From: Catellatospora bangladeshensis
GTDB lineage: Bacteria > Actinomycetota > Actinomycetes > Mycobacteriales > Micromonosporaceae
DNA length: 64,000 nt
Direction: 5' to 3'
Assembly (NCBI RefSeq): GCF_016862575.1
Contig: NZ_BONF01000004.1
Location: 124,001 to 188,000, forward strand
In this document: positions 27,168 to 38,115 of the stretch, piece after piece
Position numbering within the stretch: position 1 is the first letter of the stretch
Layout of the letters: every line of letters starts with the position of its first letter
Translations under genes and position numbers: made by a program
Notes under the pieces: generated by a model
Database searches by the model: none
What the model was told of the DNA's origin: nothing
What the model saw: the letters and a program-made list of their open reading frames with translations, nothing else

Positions 27168-28376
27168 TTAGAGGGCGCGTTTGTTGAGGAGGCGGTTGGG
27201 GGTGCCGGAGAGGGAGCCGGTGACGACGCCGGTGGTGGCGTTGTTGATGATCCAGGCGTGCAGGGTGGCCTGGGTGGTGTCGCCGTAGGTGGCCTTGTAG
27301 AGGACGGCTATGCCGGCGGCGTGGGGGGTGGACATCGAGGTGCCGTTGTAGCTGCCGGTGGTGTTGCCGGGCAGGGTGGACACGATGGCCGAGCCGGGGC
27401 CGTAGATGTCGACGCAGGTGCCGATGGAGGAGTAGCTGGCCCGCGCGTCGGTCTTGGTCGTCGCGGCGACGACGAGCGAGGCGGTGAGGTTGCGCGGCAG
27501 CCGGTCGCAGGAGTTGCCGCCGGTGTTGCCCGCCGAGGTGGCCAGGAAGACGCCGCTGTTCATCATGTTGGTCAGCGCGGTGGCCAGGGTGGAGCTGTAG
27601 GTCATGTTCCACGACGTGTTCGCCACAGCGGGCTTGACGTGGTTGTTGGTGACCCAGTTGACGGCGGCGACGGCGCTGGAGGTCGTGCCGCTGCCGGCGC
27701 AGTTGAGCCACTTCACACCGTGCAGCGTGGCCAGCTTGGCGACGCCGTACGAGGTGGAGCCGATGGTGCCCGCGACGTGCGTGCCGTGGCCGTTGCAGTC
27801 GGTGTTGTTGCTGTCGATCGAGTTGTAGTTGAACTGGGCGCGGTTGCCGAAGTTCGGGTGGGACGCGTCGACGCCCGAGTCGATGATGTACGCGTGCACG
27901 CCCGCGCCGGTCGCGGTGTAGGTGTAGCTGTTCGACAGCGGCAGCGCGGTCTGGTCGATGCGGTCGATGCCCCAGGCCGGCGGGTTGCTCTGGGTCGTGT
28001 CGAGCACGTTGTGGTGCCACGCGTCGCGCTCGATCGACTGCACGTCGGAGCTGTGCTGCAGCTCGCCCACCTGCTTGGCGGTCAGGTTCGCGGCGAAGCC
28101 GTTGAGCGCCCGGCCGAGGTCGAGCCGGGACGTGGCCTTCAGCGCCCGCAGCGCGACCTGGGGGTCCGCGCCGGAGCGGAAGGTGACCAGGTAGGCGCCG
28201 GGGATCACGGTGCTGGTCCCGTCGGCGGCGGGCGCCGTGATCGGCACCGGCACCGCGCGGTAGGGCGCGCCCGCGGCGAGCGCGGGGGACGGCAGGGCCA
28301 CGGCGGTGGCCAGGGTGGTGGCGGCGATCGCGCCGAAGGTGAGCAGGCGGGCACGCCAGGGCCGTGAGGGTGACAC
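27168..28376 (-). CDS. Secreted subtilisin-family serine protease
   Basis: The 402-residue pre-pro-protease has a signal peptide ending near ALA (residue 34) and an inhibitor I9-type propeptide (about 55-125, AYLVTFRSGADPQVALRALK). The S8 catalytic domain follows. The triad is visible: D166 (YIIDSGVDASH), H197 (NGHGTHVAGT) and S347 (NGTSMSTPHAAG), with N284 (TSAGNTGG) for the oxyanion hole. It looks like the proteinase-K/aqualysin group. GTG 28376 is chosen because GGAGG lies 7 nt upstream. A perfect hairpin (28398-28418) in the leader just upstream of the ribosome site may affect expression. Confidence 0.94.
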   Translation of the reverse strand: MSPSRPWRARLLTFGAIAATTLATAVALPSPALAAGAPYRAVPVPITAPAADGTSTVIPGAYLVTFRSGADPQVALRALKATSRLDLGRALNGFAANLTAKQVGELQHSSDVQSIERDAWHHNVLDTTQSNPPAWGIDRIDQTALPLSNSYTYTATGAGVHAYIIDSGVDASHPNFGNRAQFNYNSIDSNNTDCNGHGTHVAGTIGSTSYGVAKLATLHGVKWLNCAGSGTTSSAVAAVNWVTNNHVKPAVANTSWNMTYSSTLATALTNMMNSGVFLATSAGNTGGNSCDRLPRNLTASLVVAATTKTDARASYSSIGTCVDIYGPGSAIVSTLPGNTTGSYNGTSMSTPHAAGIAVLYKATYGDTTQATLHAWIINNATTGVVTGSLSGTPNRLLNKRAL

Positions 28377-28514
28377 GTCTTCCTCCCCATAACCAGGTGC
28401 CGCCCTGTTTGGGCGGCAACTGGCTCGGAGAGTACATAGACAGTGTTACAAGAATCAATGGATGCGGGCAAAAGAAAGGTGCCGCGCTGCGGAGCGCGGC
28501 ACCGGAGTGGAGCG

Positions 28515-30023
28515 TCAGGATTTGGGGTCCTCGCCCTCCATGTACTCGCGGGCGTGGGCGGCGTCGTACTTCATGCCGGGCCGCTCGCGGCTGTGCTGGT
28601 AGCCGTACACGAAGTAGATGACGAAGCCGAGCAGCATCCAGACCACGAACCGGACCCAGGTGTCCACCGGCAGGTTGAGCATCAGGTAGAGGCTGGCCAG
28701 GGCGGCGAGGATCGGGATCACGGGCACCCACGGCACCCGGAACGGGCGGTGCAGGTCGGGCCGGGTCTTGCGCAGCACGATCACGCCGATCGCCACCACG
28801 AAGAAGGCGAACAGGGTGCCGATGCTGACCAGCTCGGACAGTTTCTCCAGCGAGATGAACGCGGCGAGCAGGGCGACGATCACGCCGGTGCCGATGGTGA
28901 TCAGGTAGGGCGTGCCGTGCTTCGGGTGCACCTTGGCCATGCCGACCGGCAGCAGGCCGTCGCGGGACATCGCGAACAGCACGCGGACCTGGCCGAGCAG
29001 CAGCACCAGCACCACGGTGGTGATGCCGCAGATCGCGCCGAGCGAGATGAGCTTGGCCACCCACGGCTGGCCGACCACGTCGAAGGCGTGCGCCAGCGGC
29101 GCGTCCACGGCCAGCTGCGTGTAGTTCACCATGCCGGTGATGACCAGGGAGACCAGCACGTACAGCAGGGTGCAGATCAGCAGCGAGCCGATGATGCCGC
29201 GCGGCATGTCCCGCTGCGGGTTGCGCACCTCCTCGGCGGTGGTCGCCACGATGTCGAAGCCGATGTAGGCGAAGAACACGATCGCGGCCGCGGCCAGGAT
29301 GCCGGGGATGCCGAAGTGCACCGGCTCGATGCCGAGCAGCAGCTGCGACAGCGGGGTGTGCCAGGTGCTCGCCCCGGTCTCCGCGGCGGGCTGGGTCGGC
29401 GGGATGAACGGCTTGTAGTTGGCGAACTTGATGAAGAACGCGCCCACGACGATCACCAGGATCACCACGGCCACCTTGATGGCGACCAGCACGCCGGAGA
29501 CCCGGCTGGACAGCTTGGTGCCGATCACGCCCAGGGTGGTGACGGCCGCGACGATGAGGATCGCGCCGAAGTCCGGGATGGCCTTCTCGCCCGCCATCCA
29601 GGTGGGCAGGCTGAGCAGGTTCGCCAGGTACGCCGACCAGCCGCGGGCGACCACGGCCGCGCCGAGGCCCAGCTCCAGCACCAGGTCCCAGCCGATGATC
29701 CAGGCGACCAGCTCGCCCATGGTCGCGTACGAGTACGTGTACGCCGAACCCGCGACCGGCACGGTCGAGGCGAGCTCCGCGTAGCAGAGCGCCGCCAGGG
29801 CGCAGACGATGCCGGCCACCACGAACGAGATCACGATCGCCGGTCCGGCGTTGACCGCGGCCTGGCGGCCGGTCAGCACGAAGATGCCGGTACCGATGAT
29901 CACGGCGACGCCGAAGATGATCAGGTCGAGTGTGGTCAGGTTCTTCTTGAGTCTGTGTTCCGGCTCGATGGTCTCGGCCATCTCGGCCTCGACGCGCTTT
30001 GTCCGGAATATCCCAGTCGCCAC
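28515..30023 (-). CDS. APC-family amino acid permease
   Basis: This amino acid/cation symporter has 502 residues from GTG 30023, chosen because homologues begin near the FRTK motif seen right after it (VATGIFRTKRVEAE). Twelve or more membrane helices are evident. Typical APC motifs are LIIFGVAVIIGTGIFVLTGR in helix 1, ELASTVPVAGSAYTYSYATM in helix 3 and AYIGFDIVATTAEEVRNPQR in helix 6, which points to the cationic amino acid/YfnA-type subgroup. The C-terminus ends in a short charged cytoplasmic tail. The substrate is not certain. Confidence 0.9.
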   Translation of the reverse strand: MATGIFRTKRVEAEMAETIEPEHRLKKNLTTLDLIIFGVAVIIGTGIFVLTGRQAAVNAGPAIVISFVVAGIVCALAALCYAELASTVPVAGSAYTYSYATMGELVAWIIGWDLVLELGLGAAVVARGWSAYLANLLSLPTWMAGEKAIPDFGAILIVAAVTTLGVIGTKLSSRVSGVLVAIKVAVVILVIVVGAFFIKFANYKPFIPPTQPAAETGASTWHTPLSQLLLGIEPVHFGIPGILAAAAIVFFAYIGFDIVATTAEEVRNPQRDMPRGIIGSLLICTLLYVLVSLVITGMVNYTQLAVDAPLAHAFDVVGQPWVAKLISLGAICGITTVVLVLLLGQVRVLFAMSRDGLLPVGMAKVHPKHGTPYLITIGTGVIVALLAAFISLEKLSELVSIGTLFAFFVVAIGVIVLRKTRPDLHRPFRVPWVPVIPILAALASLYLMLNLPVDTWVRFVVWMLLGFVIYFVYGYQHSRERPGMKYDAAHAREYMEGEDPKS

Positions 30024-30090
30024 GCCCTGATCATGCGCCCGCCGCCCCGCCCCGCGCGCCCTTTCGCCAAAACTGCAATTTGCACGCAAG

Positions 30091-30134
30091 GAAGGGCACC
30101 TTCTTATCGCTATACGTAGCAGAAGGTGCCCTTC
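30091..30134 (-). terminator. Hairpin after the methyltransferase gene
   Basis: GAAGGGCACCTTCT and AGAAGGTGCCCTTC form a perfect 14-bp stem; the 16-base centre holds a further GCTA/TAGC pairing. It lies just beyond the methyltransferase stop and upstream of the permease. It shares the head AAGGAAGGGC with the palindrome at 3421. Confidence 0.7.
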
Positions 30135-30150
30135 TTAACGCTGGCCGCGG

Positions 30151-31026
30151 TCAGCGCAGGACGGCGGCCTTCTCGGAGACGAAGACGGCGGTGCCGGGGA
30201 ACAGACGGCCGCGCAGCGGGGACCACTGGCCCCAGATCTGCTCGTGGCCCTCGGGCCACTCCGGCTCGATCAGGTCGACCAGCGTGAACCCGGCGCCGAC
30301 CAGCTCCCGCAGCCGGTCGCCCATGGTCCGGTGGTGCTCCACGTAGGTGGCCGCGCCCGTCTCGTCGTACTCCACGTACGGGCGGCGGTCGAAGTAGGAG
30401 TGCACCGCGTGCAGGCCGCCCTCGGTCGGGTCGTCCAGGAAGATCCAGCGCATCGGGTGGGTGACCGAGAACACCCACCGGCCGCCCGGCTTGAGCACCC
30501 GGTGCACCTCGCGCATGACCAGCGCCGAGTCCTCGACGAAGGGCACCGCCCCGAACGCGGTGCACACGATGTCGAACGCGGCGCCGGCGAACGGCAGCGC
30601 GGCCGCGTCGGCCTGCACCAGCGGCACCTCGATGCCCGTGGCCTTCGCCGCGTCGCGGGCGTGGCGCAGCATGCCCGCCGACAGGTCCATCGCCACCACG
30701 TGCGCGCCCTGCCCGGCCAGCCAGCGGGCCGACGCGGCGGCGCCGCAGCCCAGCTCCAGCACGCGGCGGCCGGCCACGTCGCCGAGCAGCTTCGCGTCGG
30801 CCTCGCGCAGGCCCTCCGGGCACCAGACGAAGTCCGCCTCGCCCAGGAAGCCGCCGTGCTCGGCCTGGTAGTTGTCGGCGTCGGCGTCCCACCAGCCGCG
30901 GGACGCGTGCCGGTTCTCGGCGGCGGTGACCACGCGGCGGGTCACCCCGGGACCGGTGTCGGCGTACCCTTCCATCTCGTCGAAGTCGTCGTCGAACGCG
31001 TCGTCACCGGCAGACTCGATCTCCAC
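30151..31026 (-). CDS. SAM-dependent methyltransferase (class I)
   Basis: This 291-residue protein begins with an acidic tail (DDAFDDDFDEMEG). The Rossmann core follows: VLELGCGAAASARWLAGQGA (SAM-binding motif I), VVAMDLSAGMLRHARD (acidic loop), VQADAAALPFAGAAFDIVCT (post-motif) and VHRVLKPGGRWVFSVTHPMR, all typical of the UbiE/methyltransf_11 group. The start is the in-frame codon at 31026. The substrate is unknown and the neighbours give no hint. Confidence 0.88.
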   Translation of the reverse strand: MEIESAGDDAFDDDFDEMEGYADTGPGVTRRVVTAAENRHASRGWWDADADNYQAEHGGFLGEADFVWCPEGLREADAKLLGDVAGRRVLELGCGAAASARWLAGQGAHVVAMDLSAGMLRHARDAAKATGIEVPLVQADAAALPFAGAAFDIVCTAFGAVPFVEDSALVMREVHRVLKPGGRWVFSVTHPMRWIFLDDPTEGGLHAVHSYFDRRPYVEYDETGAATYVEHHRTMGDRLRELVGAGFTLVDLIEPEWPEGHEQIWGQWSPLRGRLFPGTAVFVSEKAAVLR

Positions 31027-31328
31027 CGGATCAGCGTACGAGCCCCGGCCGGGGGACCCTCCGCCGGGTGTGACGCAGCAGACATTCCGCCCAGAATCCC
31101 CATGGATTCCCGCGAATCAGGAAGAGGGGAGCGTCACGGGAGGGGTGGGGTTGCGTCGTGTGGTAATGGGCACGGTAAGCTGTTCGATGCACTCGCACGT
31201 CCGCGGTTCTCGGCATGGAGCAGACCCGCTAGCGCGACGGAAATCAAGCGGAGCGTAGGCGAGCGGGAGCGGCAGTGGAACACCCACTGGGTCACACTGA
31301 ACATCCATCCGACGGAGCAACAGTCCAC
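31027..31328 (+). promoter_or_regulatory. rpsA upstream region with candidate promoter
   Basis: No gene is seen in these 302 bp. TTGCGT (31151-31156) and TAAGCT (31176-31181) could be -35 and -10 boxes, though the 19-bp gap is long. They would give a 5' UTR of about 140 nt for rpsA. Actinobacterial rpsA leaders are often long; no known riboswitch or S1 autoregulatory fold could be identified. Confidence 0.35.
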
Positions 31329-32810
31329 ATGACGAGCAGCATCGAGGCCACCTCGAGCGCCAACAGGGTCACCATCGACGATCTCGGCTCTGAGGAGGCT
31401 TTCCTCGCCGCGATCGACGAGACCATCAAGTACTTCAACGACGGCGACATTGTCGAAGGCACCGTCGTCAAGGTCGACCGGGACGAGGTCCTGCTCGACA
31501 TCGGCTACAAGACCGAGGGCGTCATCCCCTCGCGCGAGTTGTCGATCAAGCACGATGTGGACCCTGCTGAGGTCGTCTCCGTCGGTGATCACATCGAGGC
31601 CCTTGTCCTCCAGAAGGAGGACAAGGAGGGTCGTCTGATCCTGTCCAAGAAGCGCGCTCAGTACGAGCGTGCCTGGGGCACCATCGAGAAGATCAAGGAA
31701 GACGACGGCGTCGTTCGTGGCTCCGTCATCGAGGTGGTCAAGGGTGGCCTCATCCTCGACATCGGCCTGCGGGGCTTCCTGCCGGCCTCGCTCGTCGAGA
31801 TGCGCCGCGTCCGCGACCTGCAGCCGTACGTCGGCCGCGAGCTCGAGGCGAAGATCATCGAGCTGGACAAGAACCGCAACAACGTGGTGCTGTCCCGCCG
31901 GGCCTACCTCGAGCAGACCCAGTCCGAGGTGCGCACCGAGTTCCTGAACAAGCTCCAGAAGGGCCAGGTCCGCAAGGGCGTCGTGTCCTCGATCGTCAAC
32001 TTCGGCGCCTTCGTGGACCTGGGCGGCGTGGACGGCCTGGTGCACGTGTCGGAGCTGTCCTGGAAGCACATCGACCACCCGTCCGAGGTCGTCGAGGTCG
32101 GCACCGAGGTCGAGGTCGAGGTTCTCGACGTGGACCTGGACCGCGAGCGCGTCTCCCTGTCGCTCAAGGCGACCCAGGAGGACCCGTGGCGTCAGTTCGC
32201 CCGCACCCACGCGATCACCCAGATCGTGCCGGGTAAGGTCACCAAGCTCGTTCCGTTCGGTGCGTTCGTGCGCGTCGAGGACGGCATCGAGGGCCTGGTG
32301 CACATCTCCGAGCTGGCCGAGCGCCACGTGGAGATCCCGGAGCAGGTCGTGCAGGTCGGCTCGGACGTCATGGTCAAGGTCATCGACATCGACCTGGAGC
32401 GCCGCCGCATCTCGCTGTCGCTGAAGCAGGCCAACGAGGGCTTCGTCGAGGGCGAGGAGCACTTCGACCCGACCCTCTACGGCATGGCCGCGACGTACGA
32501 CAACGAGGGCAACTACATCTACCCCGAGGGCTTCGACCCGGAGACGGGCGAGTGGCTCGAGGGCTACGAGAAGCAGCGCGAGCAGTGGGAGCAGCAGTAC
32601 GCTGACGCCCGTGCCCGCTGGGAGGCGCACACCAAGCAGGTGCAGACCTCGCGCGCGGCCGACGCGGCCGCCGCGTCGGAGGTTCCGTCCGGCAACGTGT
32701 CGACCTCGACCCCGGCCCCGGCCAAGGCGGCCGAGGAGCCCAGCGGCACCCTCGCCACCGACGAGGCCCTGGCCGCGCTTCGCGAGAAGCTGGCCGGCGG
32801 CAAGGCCTGA
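31329..32810 (+). CDS. rpsA: 30S ribosomal protein S1
   Basis: This ribosomal protein binds mRNA on the small subunit. It has 493 residues with four S1 RNA-binding domains of about 70 residues, the actinobacterial arrangement. The repeats start EGTVVKVDRDEVLLDIGYKT (about 39), RGSVIEVVKGGLILDIGLRG (about 127), KGVVSSIVNFGAFVDLGGVD (about 213) and PGKVTKLVPFGAFVRVEDGI (about 300). The tail is acidic then Ala/Ser/Pro-rich. ATG 31329 has GGAG 11 nt upstream; the longer in-frame extension is not conserved in type. A strong terminator follows. Confidence 0.97.
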   Translation: MTSSIEATSSANRVTIDDLGSEEAFLAAIDETIKYFNDGDIVEGTVVKVDRDEVLLDIGYKTEGVIPSRELSIKHDVDPAEVVSVGDHIEALVLQKEDKEGRLILSKKRAQYERAWGTIEKIKEDDGVVRGSVIEVVKGGLILDIGLRGFLPASLVEMRRVRDLQPYVGRELEAKIIELDKNRNNVVLSRRAYLEQTQSEVRTEFLNKLQKGQVRKGVVSSIVNFGAFVDLGGVDGLVHVSELSWKHIDHPSEVVEVGTEVEVEVLDVDLDRERVSLSLKATQEDPWRQFARTHAITQIVPGKVTKLVPFGAFVRVEDGIEGLVHISELAERHVEIPEQVVQVGSDVMVKVIDIDLERRRISLSLKQANEGFVEGEEHFDPTLYGMAATYDNEGNYIYPEGFDPETGEWLEGYEKQREQWEQQYADARARWEAHTKQVQTSRAADAAAASEVPSGNVSTSTPAPAKAAEEPSGTLATDEALAALREKLAGGKA

Positions 32811-32834
32811 GGCATCGACCTCAACTGAGCCGAA

Positions 32835-32870
32835 GGAAGGCCCCCGACTCTCCGGAGTCGGGGGCCTTCC
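32835..32870 (+). terminator. rpsA intrinsic terminator
   Basis: A perfect 16-bp GC-rich stem with a TCCG loop is followed by CTTTTC, the best classical intrinsic terminator in the window. Confidence 0.92.
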
Positions 32871-32889
32871 CTTTTCGCGTACGCCCGAA

Positions 32890-32964
32890 GATCGTCGGAC
32901 TTGCCCGGCACCTGGGCGTATCTTGACCGCGCATTCGCCCGGTTGCCAGGCAAGCCGGGTGATC
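32890..32964. repeat. Palindromic intergenic repeat C, copy 1
   Basis: This 75-bp element runs from GATCGTCGGACTTGCC to GGCAAGCCGGGTGATC. Its interior GGGCGTATCTTGACCGC recurs in copy 2 (61312-61386), which is the same length in the opposite orientation. Confidence 0.88.
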
Positions 32965-33010
32965 TAGGGCGGGCTCGGGCGGCACGGTCCCCACGTGGGA
33001 GCATGGGCGC

Positions 33011-33601
33011 GTGCGATGGGTGGGGTTGACCGGCGGGATCGGGTCTGGGAAGAGCGCCGTGGCGGCGCGGCTGGCGGAGCTGGGCGCGGTGGTGATCGAC
33101 TCCGACCGGCTGGCCCGCGAGGTCGTCGCGCCGGGCACGGACGGGCTGGCTGAGGTGGTGGCCCGGTTCGGGCCCGAGGTGCTGGGACCGGACGGGGCAC
33201 TGGACCGGCCCGCGCTGGGGAAGCTGGTCTTCGGCGACGACGCCGCCCGGCGGGACCTGGAGGCGATCATCCACCCGCGGGTGCGGGCCCGCGCGGCCGA
33301 GCTGGCCGCCGCCGCGCCGGACGACGCGGTCATCGTCAACGATGTGCCGCTGCTGGTCGAGGCGGGCCTCGCGGGTCAGTACGAGCTGGTCATCGTGGTG
33401 TTCGCCGACGAGGCGACGCGGGTGACGCGGCTGGTGCGCGACCGCGGCATGGCCGAGGCCGACGCCCGCGCCCGGATCGCCGCCCAGGCCACCGACGAGC
33501 AGCGCCGCGCCGTCGCCGACGTGTCCATCGTCAACGAGGGCACCCTGGAGCAGCTCCACGCCCAGGTCGACGACGTCTGGCACACCCGCCTGCACCCCTG
33601 A
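33011..33601 (+). CDS. coaE: Dephospho-CoA kinase
   Basis: This 196-residue kinase catalyses the last step of coenzyme A synthesis, phosphorylating the 3'-hydroxyl of dephospho-CoA. Walker A is [20 protein letters not shown]. The family motifs [36 protein letters not shown] and [20 protein letters not shown] are complete. It has the usual length; mycobacterial CoaE carries an extra C-terminal domain that is absent here. rpsA-coaE is the conserved order. GTG 33011 has GGAG about 10 nt upstream. Confidence 0.96.
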   Translation: MRWVGLTGGIGSGKSAVAARLAELGAVVIDSDRLAREVVAPGTDGLAEVVARFGPEVLGPDGALDRPALGKLVFGDDAARRDLEAIIHPRVRARAAELAAAAPDDAVIVNDVPLLVEAGLAGQYELVIVVFADEATRVTRLVRDRGMAEADARARIAAQATDEQRRAVADVSIVNEGTLEQLHAQVDDVWHTRLHP

Positions 33602-33634
33602 CCGGCACCACCCTCCGGCGCCGCTCCGGCGCGG

Positions 33635-33703
33635 CGATCTTGCGCGAACTGTGGGTGCGACACGCCCTGAACGGGCAAATCACTAACAGTTCGCGCAAGA
33701 TCG
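33635..33703. repeat. Palindromic intergenic repeat A, copy 2
   Basis: This 69-bp copy has perfect 18-base arms and differs from copies 1 and 3 only at a handful of interior bases and one arm position. It lies between the convergent coaE and lipoprotein genes. Confidence 0.92.
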
Positions 33704-33734
33704 GCGGCGGGAGCGGCGTGCCGGCAACCCGGGG

Positions 33735-35489
33735 TTACTTGACCTTCGTGGGGAGGGTCGGCGGGCGCTTGTCGAGGGCGAGGTCGAGCTGGGCGAAGCC
33801 GCCGGTGGCGGTGCGCAGCTCCAGGCGCTTGAGCACGCCGGTGTTGTCGACCCAGTAGCGCATCCGGGCCAGGCCGGCCGGCACGTTCGCCTCGACGGCG
33901 GTGGGCAGCTCGAACACCCCGACCGGCTTGCCGTCCAGCAGGTCCACCCGCAGGCGGCGGCCGTGCTTGCGGATGTGCTCGGCGTCGTCGGGCACGTTGG
34001 CGGCCAGCGACAGCGCCTCGTACATGAGGTAGTCCAGGTCGGTGATCTCGCCGGAGGCGCTCAGCTCGACCCAGTCGGCCTGCTCCCACTTGCCGGTCGG
34101 CGCGGGCAGCGGCGGCTCCTCCGGTACGCGCTTGCCGTTCTTGCGTACGGCCACGCCGGTGCGGTCGGCGTGCATGAGCACGTCGTAGCTCTCGTCGTCG
34201 ACGTCCCGGACGGCCAGGTAGGCCAGCCGGCGCGGCCAGTCCAGCCAGCCCTTCGCGGTGCGCAGCGCGCCGGGCATGACCGGCATGGTGACGGTGACCT
34301 CGCCGCCGCGCGCCTTCAGGTTGCGCTGGCGCAGCTGGGCCAGCACCTTCGCCTCCGCCTTGGTGATCTCCGACGGCGCGTTGTCGCGGCCGCCGATCGC
34401 GGCCGTGCGCACGAACTCCTGCCGCTGGCCGCGCTGCAGGTCGATCGTGGTGGGCAGGCCGCTGCCGAGCACGGTCTCCAGCCGCACCAGGGCCCCGTCG
34501 CCGTTCAGCCAGTAGCCGACGGCGCCGCCGTTGGCCTCCAGCGACTTCGGGTCCGGGGACGGCTGCGGGCTCGCGCTCGCCGCGGCGGGCGCCACCGTCC
34601 CGGCGGGGTCCGCCTGGCCGGTGGGGGAGGCGTCGCCGGTGGGGGCGGTGGTGGCCTCGGTACGCGGCGCGGTGGCCGCCGACGCCGACACACCCGCCGA
34701 AGCGCTGGGCTGGGCCGAGGCGTCCGCCGCGGCGCTCGCGGACGCCGGGGCGGCTGCCGACGGGGCGGCGGACGCGGGGGCCGGGCTGGGCGCGGCCTGC
34801 GGGGGCAGGGCCGGGCCGAGCAGCACGTCCACCGGGGCGCCGTCGAAGGTGTCCTTGCGTACCCACTGGTTGCGCAGCTCACCGAGCGGCCCGGCGGGGT
34901 CCGCCTCCTTGCGGGCGAGCAGGAACAGGAACGTGACCAGGTTGTCCAGCGGCCGCTGCTGGTCGTCGTCGAGCCGGATGGGGCGCACCCGCCAGCCGTC
35001 GGCGGGCGGGGTCAGCGGCGGCTTGCCCGCGGGCGCGGCCTGGGCGTCCGAGGGCGCCGCCGACGCGCCGGGGGCGGCGGAGCGGCGGGCGGACTCGGGC
35101 GCGGGCGCCGCGTCGGGCAGCGCCCCGGGGCGGATCGCGATCACCCCGGGGAAGGCCTGGACCAGGCCCTTGTTCGTGGCGCCGTCGGTCACCGACAGGT
35201 AGACGAGCTGGCGCTGCCAGTCGACCCAGCCGTCGACGGTGGTCTGCCGGTTCTTCGGGCCGACGGTGCCGTGCACCCCGACCCTGCCGTCGGCGAAGTT
35301 GCGGGCGCGCATCCCGGCCAGCCGGTCGAGTTCGGCCTTGGTCAGCGGCCGGGAGCCCGCCTGGGGGGCCTTCTTACCCGCTGAGCAGGAGGCGAGGCCT
35401 CCGGTCAGCGTCGCGGTGAGGCCCAGCAGCAGCCCGCCTGCGGCGAGGAGGTGGAGGATCCGGCGGCGTGCGATGGTCGAGGTTCCCAC
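33735..35489 (-). CDS. Large lipoprotein with Ala/Ser/Pro linker, unknown function
   Basis: The 584-residue protein starts with a lipoprotein signal (ILHLLAAGGLLLGLTATLTG) and lipobox LASC at about residue 34. Two similar domains of about 130-200 residues share the pattern 'W-DWQRQLVYLSV' / 'W-DWPRRLAYLAV' (around residues 85 and 405), separated by a low-complexity Ala/Ser/Pro stretch at about 225-310. This looks like a tandem domain duplication joined by a wall-spanning linker. No enzyme motif is seen and I do not recognise the family. It faces uvrB divergently. Confidence 0.82.
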   Translation of the reverse strand: MGTSTIARRRILHLLAAGGLLLGLTATLTGGLASCSAGKKAPQAGSRPLTKAELDRLAGMRARNFADGRVGVHGTVGPKNRQTTVDGWVDWQRQLVYLSVTDGATNKGLVQAFPGVIAIRPGALPDAAPAPESARRSAAPGASAAPSDAQAAPAGKPPLTPPADGWRVRPIRLDDDQQRPLDNLVTFLFLLARKEADPAGPLGELRNQWVRKDTFDGAPVDVLLGPALPPQAAPSPAPASAAPSAAAPASASAAADASAQPSASAGVSASAATAPRTEATTAPTGDASPTGQADPAGTVAPAAASASPQPSPDPKSLEANGGAVGYWLNGDGALVRLETVLGSGLPTTIDLQRGQRQEFVRTAAIGGRDNAPSEITKAEAKVLAQLRQRNLKARGGEVTVTMPVMPGALRTAKGWLDWPRRLAYLAVRDVDDESYDVLMHADRTGVAVRKNGKRVPEEPPLPAPTGKWEQADWVELSASGEITDLDYLMYEALSLAANVPDDAEHIRKHGRRLRVDLLDGKPVGVFELPTAVEANVPAGLARMRYWVDNTGVLKRLELRTATGGFAQLDLALDKRPPTLPTKVK

Positions 35490-35847
35490 GGCAGGTGCAA
35501 CGGGGCGAACGGGGTGAGGTGACGTGCCAGACCGGTCAGAAAAGCCGGAAGGCCCCGGGGCTGCCCGGATACGTCAAGACCGCCCGCGGCGGCCGGTCGG
35601 CGCACACATGGTGCGCGACCGCAGCGGTGCGCTCATCGATCCTGCGGTGGGGCGGATCGAGGCTGCTACCGGTGCGCCAGGGGTGGTAACCGGCCGGTGT
35701 GGAGGTCCGGTCTCCCCGGTACGGCCGCCGCGAACGGCCTACCACATGACGGTAACGCGGTGATTGATGACACACAATCGCAATATTGGAGCCGGTCACT
35801 CACCTACCGTCACAGTGGCACCGCAGCCTGCATGCCCGTCCGCGCGG
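35490..35847. other. Divergent intergenic region between the lipoprotein and uvrB
   Basis: About 360 bp without a gene. It should hold the lipoprotein promoter. An 8-base inverted repeat, TGACGGTA (35747-35754) and TACCGTCA (35805-35812), is separated by 50 bases in a locally AT-richer stretch. Nothing else is assignable. Confidence 0.4.
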
Positions 35848-35870
35848 TTGTCACACTCCGGGCGTAGGTT
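35848..35870 (+). promoter_or_regulatory. uvrB promoter resembling the RecA-independent DNA-damage promoter
   Basis: TTGTCACAC (35848-35856), eight bases, then TAGGTT (35865-35870) fits the actinobacterial TTGTCRGTG-N8-TANNNT element bound with PafBC. TAGGTT lies exactly 7 nt before ATG 35878, so the message should be leaderless. Confidence 0.6.
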
Positions 35871-35877
35871 GGGGCAC

Positions 35878-38028
<2,151 letters not shown>

Positions 38029-38039
38029 CGGCTGAACGA

Positions 38040-38082
38040 GATCGAGGCTCCGTTCACGAACTTCGGGAACGGAGCCTCGATC
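38040..38082 (+). terminator. uvrB terminator hairpin
   Basis: GATCGAGGCTCCGTTC and GAACGGAGCCTCGATC form a perfect 16-bp stem with an 11-base loop. It lies between convergent genes and resembles the polA terminator in sequence. Confidence 0.85.
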
Positions 38083-38115
38083 TTGCGGCGGGCCGGGGAG
38101 GGTGTCCGCCGCAGG

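Noticed and set aside
35490-35877. LexA/SOS box (GAAC-N4-GTTC) for the uvr genes
   Set aside because: I looked upstream of uvrA and uvrB and found no convincing match; the TGTC-N-TANNNT elements are better candidates.
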